A stretch of DNA of 64,000 nucleotides from Zygnema cylindricum (taxonomy: Eukaryota; Streptophyta; Zygnematophyceae; Zygnematales; Zygnemataceae). Where the stretch lies: NCBI GenBank assembly GCA_037447655.1, contig JBBHKE010001671.1, forward strand, positions 230,261 to 294,260. Reading direction: 5' to 3'. Shown here one piece after another: positions 54,734 through 64,000 of this stretch. The notes under the pieces are model-generated. The model had not been told where the DNA came from and did not search any database. It was given only the letters and a program-made list of their open reading frames with translations. The position numbers and the translations under genes are program-made. Each line of letters begins with the position of its first letter. Within the stretch, counting starts at the first letter, position 1.

Positions 54734-57044
54734 AAGGTTAAATAGAACACTAAGTGATAGTGTTAGAAGTATGTTGTCGGATAAGAAGATAGGAAAAAGG
54801 TTTTGGGCAGAAGCAATGAACTGTGCTAATTACCTCAAAAATAGAGTTCTTACTTCAGCTATAAAAGATCAAACACCTTATGAGAGATGGACAGGCCGGA
54901 AACCAGACTTATCTCATTTAAAGGTTTTCGACAGTCAAGTGTTCAGTCTAGATACTGATCGGTCCAATTGGAAGCTAGATCCTAAAGGAAAACCGGGATA
55001 CTTATTAGGATATGATGAAGATGTTAAAGGATATAGAGTTTATGATCTAAAAAGGGAAGATATAATCTTAGTAAAGCATCTAGTAGTTATGGATGAAGGA
55101 AAGTGTGTGGATCCCTTCAAATATACGAAGTCAGTAAAAATCAGATTTGAGTCAGAAAATTCCGATGACTTTGAGCTTCCTAACTATCCAGGTTTTAGAG
55201 AAGATGACACTCTTGCTGGAACAAATCAGACCGAAAAGGACTCGGCTGTGGAAACTCCAGTGACAACTCTACCCGAAGCGGAAGCAGTGGTGGAAATTGA
55301 TTCGGAATCAAGGGATAGGGGAAAAACCGAGTTTGTTCGAAAGAATCCACGAGAACCATCTATTCCGGCCTCAGATTTTGAAGGGGGAAGGAGAAGTAGT
55401 AAAATACTGCAAGAAAAACAGGTTAATAACAAGGTAACAAAACTATCTCATCAAGATGAACCTCAAACTTATGGAGAGGCGATGACTTTTCCAGAAACAA
55501 TTCGGTGGAAGACAGCCATCAATGAAGAGATGGCCTCAATTATGGCAGCCGATACTTGGGAGCTGGTGGATTGTCCACCTAACCGAAAACCAATCGGTTG
55601 TAAGTGGGTTTTCGAATTAAAACTGAACCCTAATAACACAATCGAGCGCTACAAGGCCCGACTAGTGGCAAAGGGATTTACACAAAAGGAGGGAATTGAC
55701 TACGAGGAAACCTTTGCCCCGGTGGTCAGATTTCCCTCCGTCCGCATACTTCTCAGCCTGGTAGCAGCAGAAGACATGGAAGTGCACCAGATGGACATCA
55801 AAATAGCCTTTTTGCATGGAGAATTGGAAGAGGAGATCTTCATGCGACAACCCGAAGGGTTTGTGGAAGAAGGAGAGGAGAGTAAGGTATGCCGGCTGAT
55901 TAAATCTCTTTATGGTTTGAAACAGGCGCCTCGACAGTGGAATAAGAAGCTTGATGAGTTTCTTACTGGTCTAGGATATATTCGGATCAGCTCAGATCAC
56001 TCAATCTATGTTTTCGAAGATGAGGAAGGTTTTATATTTGTTGCAATTTATGTTGATGATTTGCTTGTTTTAAGTAAATCAATGGAAAAAATTTATAAAC
56101 TAAAAACTGATCTTAAGGGGAGATTTGAAATGAAGGATATGGGGGAAGCAAAATATATTTTGGGAATTCAAGTAGAGAGAGACCGAAAAAGAAAAATTAT
56201 AAGATTGACTCAAAAGGAAGCAATAGGGAACATGCTTGAAAAATTTCAAATGGATAAAGCTAATAGTTGTACAACTCAAATGGAGTTGAAGAAGGGAAGT
56301 GAGGGGAGTGAGGAAGGAGGAGTCATAGTCTTAGACGAGGAATTATCTCCTGAAGAACAGAAGTTCATGCAGACTATTCCTTACAGGCAAGTAGTGGGAA
56401 GTCTAATCTATTTTATGAATTGTACCAAGCCGGATTTAGCTGCAGCTGTAGGAGTGCTGAGTAGAAGTCTAAATGCTCCCACTAAGAAGGATTGGGAGGC
56501 AGCTAAGAGAGTTCTTAGATACTTGATAGGAACTAGGGATCTATGGTTGTATTTGGGTGGGGAGAATACTGACATCACTACTTGGAGTGATGTTAGTTAT
56601 GGTGATGCTCTGATGAGGAGATGCACTTCTGGATATGTATTATATGTGGGTGATTGGGCTTGCTGTTCGAGTAGCAAACAGCAAAAGGTCATTGCTCTGT
56701 CCACCATGGAGGCTGAGTATATGGCCTCTTGCTCTGCTGTAAAAGAATTGATGTGGGTCAAGTCTTTACTTGGTGAACTTGGTCATCTTAAGAGTGGTGT
56801 GCAGAAAATATTTTGTGATAATCAAGCAGATATCGCTATTTCTGCCAGTCCTAAACAACATTTTAAAGCTAAACACATGGACATTAGACTCAGCTTTGTT
56901 AGAGAGAAAGTAGAAAATAAAATAATCAGTTTAGAGTACCGACCAGATAGTGAGATGGTAGCACATATGATGACCAAACCTATGCCTTCCCCTAAGCTAA
57001 TTTTCTGCAAAGAGAAGTGTGGTCTGAAATTAAAGATTGACTAG
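54675..57044 (+). CDS. pol: Copia integrase C-end, reverse transcriptase and RNase H (789 codons open)
   Basis: The longest open frame in the window. It starts within integrase: NPEQNGVAERLNRTL carries the catalytic Glu, then the GYDEDVKGYRVYDLKREDIIL linker and an acidic region. RT follows: KGFTQKEGIDYEETFAPVVRF, MDIKIAFLHGELEEEIFMRQ, SLYGLKQAPRQWNKKL and VAIYVDDLLVLSK (YVDD catalytic pair). The RT-RNase H junction reads LEKFQMDKAN, with Gln where other copies have a stop. RNase H: TTWSDVSYGDALMRRC, STMEAEYMASC, IFCDNQADIAIS and KHMDIRLSFV, all four acidic positions present. It ends TAG at 57042-57044. The Met at 54675 is only the first ATG after a frameshift and is not a natural start. Confidence 0.9.
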   Translation: MGFNTKRQFQKNPEQNGVAERLNRTLSDSVRSMLSDKKIGKRFWAEAMNCANYLKNRVLTSAIKDQTPYERWTGRKPDLSHLKVFDSQVFSLDTDRSNWKLDPKGKPGYLLGYDEDVKGYRVYDLKREDIILVKHLVVMDEGKCVDPFKYTKSVKIRFESENSDDFELPNYPGFREDDTLAGTNQTEKDSAVETPVTTLPEAEAVVEIDSESRDRGKTEFVRKNPREPSIPASDFEGGRRSSKILQEKQVNNKVTKLSHQDEPQTYGEAMTFPETIRWKTAINEEMASIMAADTWELVDCPPNRKPIGCKWVFELKLNPNNTIERYKARLVAKGFTQKEGIDYEETFAPVVRFPSVRILLSLVAAEDMEVHQMDIKIAFLHGELEEEIFMRQPEGFVEEGEESKVCRLIKSLYGLKQAPRQWNKKLDEFLTGLGYIRISSDHSIYVFEDEEGFIFVAIYVDDLLVLSKSMEKIYKLKTDLKGRFEMKDMGEAKYILGIQVERDRKRKIIRLTQKEAIGNMLEKFQMDKANSCTTQMELKKGSEGSEEGGVIVLDEELSPEEQKFMQTIPYRQVVGSLIYFMNCTKPDLAAAVGVLSRSLNAPTKKDWEAAKRVLRYLIGTRDLWLYLGGENTDITTWSDVSYGDALMRRCTSGYVLYVGDWACCSSSKQQKVIALSTMEAEYMASCSAVKELMWVKSLLGELGHLKSGVQKIFCDNQADIAISASPKQHFKAKHMDIRLSFVREKVENKIISLEYRPDSEMVAHMMTKPMPSPKLIFCKEKCGLKLKID

Positions 57045-57057
57045 AAAATAAGGGGAG
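57043..57057 (+). other. Polypurine tract (complete element)
   Basis: Purine run agaaaataaggggag immediately before the 3' LTR, overlapping the last base of the pol stop codon region. Confidence 0.85.
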
Positions 57058-58104
57058 TGTAGAAGTTAATAGTTTTAAGTATTTTCTAGGTCTGAATAGA
57101 AAGAAAGAAGCCGAGGCAGTCTACCTCTAACTTCTCTCTCCAACTCTCAAACTTGTCGCAGTCACTGAGAAATTGGAGAGAAGCTAGAGCCATGGCTACC
57201 TAGGCTATCCTGAGGTTTACGGGAAATTTATATTAGTTCGGGTTTTATTATTTAAAAGGTATATGCTGGCGGCAGGAATTGATCCTTGTACTTGCTGGAC
57301 GGCAGACAGGAAATAGCCGGTAGCCTTAGCCGTTAAGTCTAGGAGTCATGATACGTAGTATATAGTTTGATAGTTATTTAAATATGTATACGTACGATTA
57401 TTCATTTAACTGTAATAGATTACGGGATACATAGATCCGGTAATATATAAAGTACGGATTACGGTACGGACTATAAATCAATACCGCGCATTTGTTTCGT
57501 AAATGAAACAAATACCGCACATGTATTTATTACGGCTACGATTAAATTAGATTCTAATCGGACGGCCGCAATTAGCGCCGAGATCGCGGAGGAAGTTTTC
57601 GGCGGTTTGTGGCCATCGCCACATCGGATGACGCGTGGCGAAATATCTTTGGATCGTGGAATCCCCGGAGATTTTGGCATCGAATCCGGATATGACATGT
57701 GTCGACATTTAGGCCTTGTCGTACAATGTCCGTACCTAAAGTACACCGGCAGCTGTACTTTTGCGTACGGAACTCAATTCTGATTGGTTCCATAGATCAG
57801 TAGATAGAGTCTGTGAGTGAGATAGGACTTAGAAAAATTAGGAGATAGGACCCTCTCTCCCAAAGAGCTTCTGTACAAAAGGTCAACTTTGACCCTCCAT
57901 AACTTACTGCTCAGGGGAGCAAATTCAGAGATTCTTTTTGCTATCGACTCAGGGGAGTCTTCTCTTCACAGGGGTGAAGGTGGTCAAAGTTTTTGTCTGC
58001 CAGGGTGGCAGTTATTTTTGCTTAAACACAAAGGGGTCAGGATTATCCTAGAGGCTTCTTGGAAACTGTCCAGTCTGAGGACTTATGGAGGTCTCAGAGT
58101 TTCA
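57058..58104 (+). repeat. 3' LTR of the complete copia element
   Basis: 1,047 bp, TGTAGAAGTTAATAG ... GAGTTTCA. Nearly identical to 51659-52706, with differences such as gtgccgg/atgctgg and gatgcg/gatacg. The right TSD GGCCG is at 58105-58109. Confidence 0.95.
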
Positions 58105-58846
58105 GGCCGGCCCCAAATATTTTTGTGTACTAAATCTTGAATCTTTTTTCCCTTATAGGTGGCAGTATTTAAGAAGGGTAACCTATGTGTGCTTTACCTT
58201 GAGCACATCCAATACATTCATTTAGATTCTCACTTTCACCAAATTGAATTCCTTCCATCACTCCCATCTTTTTCCTCTCTCTTAACTTATCTAGATTCAC
58301 ATGCCGAAGCCTCTTATGCCACAACATTATATCATGAACACTAGCATAATAAACTTTATTCTTTTCATTGCTTAAAATCAGCCTAAACATCCCTTGGCTA
58401 CCTTTTTGAGCAGTGAAATAAACTTCCTCCTCAAAACTAGCAGTAAAGACTCCTTTCCTACGGCTAGTATCAAAACCCTTATCATCTAATATAGACGTAG
58501 AGATAGGGTTTTTTTTCAGCTTCGCAATAAACAATACATCAGAGAATGTAACTATGGATGTGTTTCCTTCTACTAACACTTTTAGATCTACCGATCCTAC
58601 AAGATTAGTAGTGACTATCCTCCCATCCCTGTACTCTATCTCTAGGGCGGGAATCTTTCTTATCTCATTGAACAGGTGTTTATCTTTACAAATGTGCATG
58701 GATGCACCTAAATCTACAATCCAGCCAGCTTCACTTTTTAATCCACGACAAGCAATTTTCTGCTTTTGTGGAATTTCGACCTCGTTTTTTGCTTCCAACT
58801 CCTCATCCAATAGGAGTTCATCATTCTCCTCCTCGGATCGCGCCTA
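58105..58846 (-). pseudogene. pol: Element E: protease and integrase N-terminal region
   Basis: Frame 58810-58169 starts in the acidic Gag tail, then WIVDLGASMHICKDKHLF, the protease site with Ser of DSGAS replaced by Leu. It continues to the integrase zinc-binding region (HKRLRHVNLDKL, CIGCAQGKAH). The remaining bases to 58110 encode the segment up to WGPA, where the younger element inserted; the integrase core continues at 51658 downward. Confidence 0.85.
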
Positions 58847-59800
58847 ATGTTCCTGTGTCACAAGGGCCTTTTTCTTTCCTCTTGGGGGTCTACCACTCTG
58901 CCTCTCCTTTAACCGCAGCTCGGTAAACTTAGTGCACTCAACCATATAGTGCCCTGGTTTCTTACAAAAATGGCAAAAACCCTTAGGAGTCCTTTTTCTG
59001 AACTCCTCAGTCTAATTTTTCGGCCCCTCCACTCGATGATTTTCAACCTGTTTCCTGGAATCTTTGTTCCTCTAATCGGTCCTAGTTGTCAAAGCTTGCT
59101 CACTCTTTCCTCCCCTTCAGATCTCAATTGTATTCTCCCGAACGAGAATCATCCCTACCACTGAAATCCAAATCCACCTTAAGTCTGCCAAGTCCTACAC
59201 ACGGTTGACTATGTTCTCGAACTCATCGGGTAACTTCATCAGTAAACAGATAACCTTTTCCTTTTCACTAAATACTTTTCCAGAACTGTCTAGTTCCATA
59301 AAAAGTGTAGCAAGCTCATTACAAAAATCCAACATCTTCCCCCTTTTGTATACATACTCATTAATTTTCAGATCAGGGAACTGTTGTTGCTGAATCGTAC
59401 CACTTCGGTATATCTCTATAAGAGCCACCCAAAGATCGGATGCCCTCTCTACCTGCAAATGGGGAGATGCAAGCCCTTGAGTAAGATGGTGGAGGATGAA
59501 GTGCTTAGCCGCCATATTGTTGTAGTCCGTGGTATCGATATCATTCTCCTCGTTCCTTGGAATTGGTGACATGAATGCCGAACCGGTTGTTATTCGTGTG
59601 ACTGTCTCCTTCTCCTTTCCTTTGTCCACCACCTCCCCTTCCTTTGTCTCCTCTGTTGAAGATGTATCTGCATCTCTAGTGAATCTGCATCCTAAAAACC
59701 CAAGAGGTATCCTAAGACTTGATGGACGCCTCACTCGTCCACTCACTATTCCCAAAAACCGTTTCTCACATAGAGCTCCTATCATCATACTTTCCTAGTA
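58847..59800 (-). pseudogene. gag: Copia Gag (element E)
   Basis: Frame 59788-59195 encodes an uninterrupted capsid: MMIGALCEKRFLGIVSGRVR, MAAKHFILHHLTQGLA, VERASDLWVALIEIYRSGT and MKLPDEFENIVNRV. The zinc knuckle CHFCKKPGHYMVEC is readable at about 58980-58940 in a shifted frame. A stop after NRV breaks continuity with the nucleocapsid. Confidence 0.85.
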
Positions 59801-59839
59801 TATGAAGCCAGCTCCATTCAATATAAGCACCCTAGAGGG

Positions 59840-59852
59840 TGGGCCTATAACA
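59840..59852 (-). other. Primer-binding site (element E)
   Basis: The minus strand reads TGTTATAGGCCCA next to the 5' LTR, two mismatches from the initiator tRNA-Met anticodon-arm complement. It has decayed or diverged. Confidence 0.7.
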
Positions 59853-60923
59853 TGCAACTTTGAGACCTCCATAGGTCCTCAAAGTAGGCGGCTCTCACAC
59901 GAAGCCTCTTTGATAACCTTGGCCCCTTTGTGTTTCAGCAAGAATACTTGCCACCCTCGCAGACAAAAACTTTGACCACCTTCACCTCTGTGAAAACAAA
60001 ACTCCCTTGAGTCGATAGCAAAAAGAATCTCTCAGTTTTTTCCCTTGAGCACTAAGTTATGGAGGGTTAAAGTTGACCTTTTGTACAGAAGCTCCCTTAG
60101 AGAGAGGGTCCTATCTACCAAATTTTATAAGCCCTATATCTCTCTAAAACTTTATCTACTGACGTACAACACCAATCATATTAATGAGTCATACAGAAAG
60201 GTACAAGTGTCGGTGTACTTTCTCTACGGACATTCTACGACATGGCCAAAAAGTCGACACATGTCATATTCAGATTTGTTTCCGTAATCCCTAGAGATGC
60301 CTAAATCCAATGTCATGGTGCCACGTGTCATCCGATGTGGCGATGACCACAAACTGCCGAAATCCTCTTTCGCGATCTTGGCATTTATTTCGACTGTCCG
60401 ATTAAATGCAGATTTCAATCTTATCCGTCATTAATAAATACGTTGTATTCGTTTTGCTATCGAAACAAATGTGCGGTACTTGTTTCTTATCTGTACCCTA
60501 ATCCGTATTTTTATATAACCGAATCTATGTATCTAGTAAATATTTACCGTTAAATGAATTAGTCGACGTGGAAACATTTATAGATTTATCAAACCCTATA
60601 TGACCTAACACTAGTCTTAGACTAAATGGCTAAAGCTACCGGCTATGGGTAGTTTGACGGAAGGTAGGTACTAGGATCAAATCATGGTTCCGACAGATAC
60701 TCTTTTGGTAAATAAACTAATCTACTACCCGTATATCAACTAAACAACTACCCGTAAATCTCCAGATAGCATAGGCAGCCATGGCTCTAGCTTCCTCTCC
60801 AACTTTCAGTGACTGCAACAAGTGTGGGAGTTGAAGAGAGGAGTTAGAGGCAGATTGCCTCGACTTCTTTTCTACATTATATTTTAGACCTAGAAAATAC
60901 TAAAAGAACCATCAATTTCTACA
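59853..60923 (-). repeat. Element E, 5' LTR
   Basis: 1,071 bp, tgcaactttgagacc ... caatttctaca, related to the family A LTR, with the GTAC cluster (about 60160-60242) and the tRNA-like segment (taaatggctaaagctacc ... gatcaaatc at about 60625-60685). Confidence 0.85.
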
Positions 60924-60928
60924 AAGTG

Positions 60929-63050
60929 TTCTCACGTGACGTGCGGCTCACCTTGTTTTACGGATTAAATGGTACACCGACAATCGTAATTAAAGTAAAT
61001 TACTCTAATTCGGTCGCTCAAAATTTCGACTCTATCACATCAAATAGAGTAAACGATTCTAATTTTTTCATTATTCTAATTTAGGTGAGGTTTAATTAGC
61101 GTAAAAAAATTTAATATAGGTTCGTTTTAAATAGTGTAGAGTACAGATGACGTCCGACAGTGCAAAATTGTATTTTTTTAAATATGAAGGTACAAATACC
61201 GATTTAATAGAGTCGCGGTCGCACGTGAAGTCGCACTAAACAAAAAGACTCAATCACATCGAAAAAAAATCGTTTGCATAACTTTCGTTTGTCGACAACA
61301 TTGTCGTCAGTGTGAACATTTACTTGAATTTACATGTTAGAAGTTTGTAGTACAACGGCGACAATACGTGTGCGCGTTTATTTGTATAATAACTTTGTAA
61401 CTGTTGTTCCACGCTCCGCGTATTTTGTTAGAATAGGTAACTTCGCACCAATTTCATTAAAACATTATTCTAAAATTAGATCGCGTTTGTTTTAGCGTAA
61501 ATATTAATTCTATAAAAACCAAACTTACCAAAATGTCGTTTGAAAAGAGTAACTTTTAACTGTAATATGGGTTTTTTACCGCGATGGCACATGAAATATA
61601 GTAAACATACTGACAAAAATAGAATAAATATACAAAATTTGGCGTGGGTGATATATGTTGTTAGGCAACGCCAAATGCGGACGAACCTCATAAAATATAA
61701 TCGTTTTGAACCAATCACAATTCACGTTGTCTATGTCCAATCACAGCCGCTCATTCTCTTTGTTTTTTTGCGTGTGAAATCTGACGACTGCCTCGCCATC
61801 CTGTATGCGCCGCCATCCCGAAAATCTCTCCATTTTTTCAACAAGGATTTGTGATAGACTCGCTTCCTCTGTCTCCTCCATGGATTGCACGTCGTGCACG
61901 TCATCGCTTTCCTGCCTTCACTTTCATATTTTAGGTTGCTTACTTCATTAGGTTCTTGATGTACGAACTGGTAAACGTTTTGTTCCCAGCTAACCCCACC
62001 ATTGGTGACGGGGAAGGTGCGTATTCTCTTACCGATGGTTCGAGATGACGTGGAAAATGGCGTTTTTTATCTACATATTCAAACATAATTTATGGAAACT
62101 TATGATAAGTCATGCCTTATAATCCTTTCACTTTGTTGTCGGGTTTTAGGGTGCGGTTATGTCATTTATAATTATTATTACCATTTTTGTTTTATAAAGG
62201 GTTTATTCAAGGTGACTCATATGTGTTTTTTTTAATTATATTTTTTGGTTTGCTTTAGTTTCTCTCCTTTCATCTTTTCCGTTGACCATTTGATTTAAGC
62301 TTTATTTTTTGAATGCTTATAAATATCGATGGCGAGGGTGTTTAGAGAAATGTTCATAATAGTTGAAAGGGAAAGATATATTCTTTTGTTATATTTTGTG
62401 TTAGATTTTTATAATAACAACTAGTTTTTTAATCAGTACGCTTGTGACACATGCTATTTTTAATGGATTCAAAAACATAGAAACATGTATTTGTTGACTT
62501 TTCATTTCATGTCCTTAGAAAGGGATTTTCAGCCAAATATTTATAAAATAATTAAAAAATGCCGAACAAATTTTATTGTCGCTTGAAGTGCAATGTAATA
62601 AAAAAAAATTGAGTAACCCTAAAAACTAACAAAAAACCATTGGACCTTTTAACGGATCAACAATTGAATCTAAATTTTTTGGTTTTTATTTTTTTAGGTT
62701 GGATCCAAAGTTTTTGATTTATTTCCGACATCATGTTACCTTCGACTTTTTATTTTTTTTGTCGCATAAGAGGATAATAAAATAAATAGTATAAAGATGG
62801 AATTCAAGAGAGGTTAAAGATAGAAGATTCAAGAGAAAATGGAAAGGTATAGAAATTTTAGGAGTTCAAGGTCTTTATTCAGTTTCGGAGAATATATAAT
62901 AGTGAAATTTTGGATTCATAACTCTTTATTTTTAACGTAATTACTCCATGTTTTCACTCTTTATTTCACTCTACGTATGATTGTCTCGTGTTTTGTACCA
63001 AATGATTTTGTCTTGTACATGTTTGCGTACGCTATGGAATGTTGTTTTTT
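60929..63050. other. Unassigned AT-rich DNA
   Basis: No recognisable gene. A 104-codon plus-strand frame at 61540-61854 has no known motif. The segment 61800-62060 is somewhat richer in GC, but no exon can be supported. Confidence 0.5.
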
Positions 63051-63059
63051 TATTCTTTT

Positions 63060-63720
63060 GTCATGGATGCTTACCTACCAGCGACGAGGCATTTTCGTCC
63101 CTGGATTGAACACCAATGGAATGAAGGTATTTTTTTTTTTGTCCTTAGATGTTGACTAATCGGCGACGAGGATTTGTCGTCGCTAGATTATACACCAATG
63201 GAATGAGTAATTTTTTTTTTTTCGTCGTGGATGCTGAACAACGGGCCACGAGACATTTTCGTCGCTGGATTGCACACCAATGGAATGAAGGTATTTTATT
63301 TTTTTTGTCATTGGATGTTGACCAATCGGTGACGAGGATTTTTCGTCCGTCGATTATACACTAATGTGATGTGTAATATTTTTTTTTCTTTCGTCGTGGA
63401 TGTTGGACAACTGGCGACGAGACATTTTCGTCGCTTGATTAAACACTAATGGAATGAAGGTGTTTTATTTTTTTTGTCGTTAGATATTAACCAATCGGCG
63501 ACGACGATTTTTCGTCGCGGGATTATATACCAATGGAATGAGTAAAGTTTTATTTTTTTCATCGTGGATGCTGAACAATTGGCGAGGAGACATTTTCGTC
63601 GCTGGATTTTACATCGGTTATTAAAGTATTGTTTTTCTTTCATCATGGATGTCAAACAACCAGCGACGACACATTTTCGTCGCTGGATTTTACACCGGTT
63701 ATTTTTTATGTTACAATTGC
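63060..63720. repeat. Tandem array, about 84-bp units, dimeric
   Basis: About eight units starting with (t)cgtcgtggatg or ttagatgttgac. Each contains GCGACGA ... TCGTCGC and ends caccaatggaatga plus a T-rich run. Alternating units differ consistently (gagacattttcg versus gaggatttttcg), giving a dimer of about 168-170 bp. Frames through it (MDAEQLARRHFRRWI repeated) are translations of the repeat. Confidence 0.8.
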
Positions 63721-64000
63721 CTACACAATTGGCTCAATGGACCAACCGGCGACTTAAGTGTGTCACTGCTAAACAGAAGATCTACAATAAGGCAATATCG
63801 CCGTATAACCAAAAAACACTAAAGACGCTATGTCATCGTTGAAAAATGTTTCGACTGTGAGGCAAAATCATCGATGAAGCGACCAGCGATGAGGCGCGCT
63901 TGTCGCCTAATATGAATAACGCCACAACCACATGTTTGTGTATCAAACCTAAAAAATAAGAATCTATTCACCCATTACTGCATCATGCTTCGCATAGGTG
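63721..64000. other. Unassigned sequence at window end
   Basis: The array decays after about 63720, although isolated GCGACGA/GCGATGAGG words persist to about 63900. No gene seen. Confidence 0.5.

Larger units (their letters stand above)
51659..58104 (+). mobile_element. Complete copia element, family A, youngest insertion
   Basis: 6,446 bp with near-identical LTRs (51659-52706 and 57058-58104), PBS 52707-52719, gag-pol 52741-57044, polypurine tract 57043-57057, and a perfect 5-bp TSD GGCCG. It interrupts element E in the opposite orientation. Only a dozen or so LTR differences are visible in about 1,047 bp, so insertion is recent relative to its neighbours. Confidence 0.95.
48743..60923 (-). 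mobile_element. Copia element E, split by a younger copia insertion
   Basis: A minus-strand element: 5' LTR 59853-60923, PBS 59840-59852, gag, PR and first part of IN (58105-59788), remaining IN, RT and RNase H (49190-51658), polypurine tract about 49049, and a rearranged 3' LTR (48743-49048). It is flanked by AAGTG at 48738-48742 and 60924-60928, a matching 5-bp target-site duplication. The left LTR keeps its tgaaactc start and its inner 200 bp but lacks most of the middle. Confidence 0.75.

Noticed and set aside
14981-57044. Possible genetic-code change with TAA/TAG read as Gln
   Set aside because: Some in-frame stops fall at Gln codons (LEKF-Q, VH-Q-MDIK), but others replace Trp (near 16260, 42490, 53835), Glu (49387) or arise as TGA, and the best frame ends at a normal TAG. 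The pattern fits ordinary decay with many C-to-T/G-to-A changes.
63149-63842. Repeated HFRRW-containing ORFs as a repeat protein
   Set aside because: They are translations of the 84-bp array; the frame changes between units and there is no flanking gene structure.
1-64000. CRISPR array, bacterial operon or prophage
   Set aside because: No regularly spaced identical repeats with unique spacers and no prokaryotic gene arrangement; the content is eukaryotic transposons.

Overview
This window is eukaryotic, AT-rich, repeat-dominated DNA, and I see no intact host gene. The organism is most likely a green-lineage plant or alga, with a charophyte-type streptophyte as my best guess. The grounds are plant-style Ty1/copia polyproteins, plant-type telomere-like TTTAGGG motifs, a tRNA-Arg-like relic inside LTRs, and a Ty3/gypsy element carrying a cytosine-5 DNA methyltransferase, a combination I recall being reported from charophytes and dinoflagellates. 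No species assignment is possible from the sequence alone.

Layout. 1-5144: no recognisable gene; a minisatellite, a 164-bp foldback and short tandem repeats. 5145-9742: a copia-type element (family B, minus strand) with two LTRs, gag, and a charged ORF where pol should be. 9743-12899: unassigned. 12900-about 20998: a second family B element, split by a 5'-anchored but 3'-truncated family A copia element (14900-19570). 21003-24890: a plus-strand copia fragment (family D) interrupted by a minus-strand fragment (family C). 26566-29320: a decayed minus-strand gene resembling a Crypton-type tyrosine recombinase, ending in a coiled coil plus a GCR1_C-like domain. 30851-46439: a minus-strand Ty3/gypsy element with protease, DNA methyltransferase, RT, RNase H and integrase remnants; it is broken by a solo family A LTR (36169-37234, TSD CGGTG) and by a complete copia element F (38767-44997). 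46540-48600: a hAT transposase gene whose central third is inverted. 48743-60923: copia element E (TSD AAGTG), itself split by a young, complete copia element (51659-58104, TSD GGCCG). 60929-63050: unassigned. 63060-63720: a tandem array of about 84-bp units carrying a GCGACGA/TCGTCGC inverted repeat.

Recurring themes. Every copia family with a visible primer-binding site uses sequence complementary to the anticodon arm of initiator tRNA-Met (GGTTATGGGCCCA) rather than to the tRNA 3' end. This is the half-tRNA priming known from Drosophila copia. Family A/C/E-type LTRs contain an antisense tRNA-like segment and a conserved cluster of GTAC motifs. Coding regions carry many stops and frameshifts; the only long open frame is the 789-codon integrase-C/RT/RNase H stretch of the youngest element (54675-57044).

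All calls come from reading motifs by eye. Family names A-F are local labels. LTR identities, domain calls and relationships were not computed.
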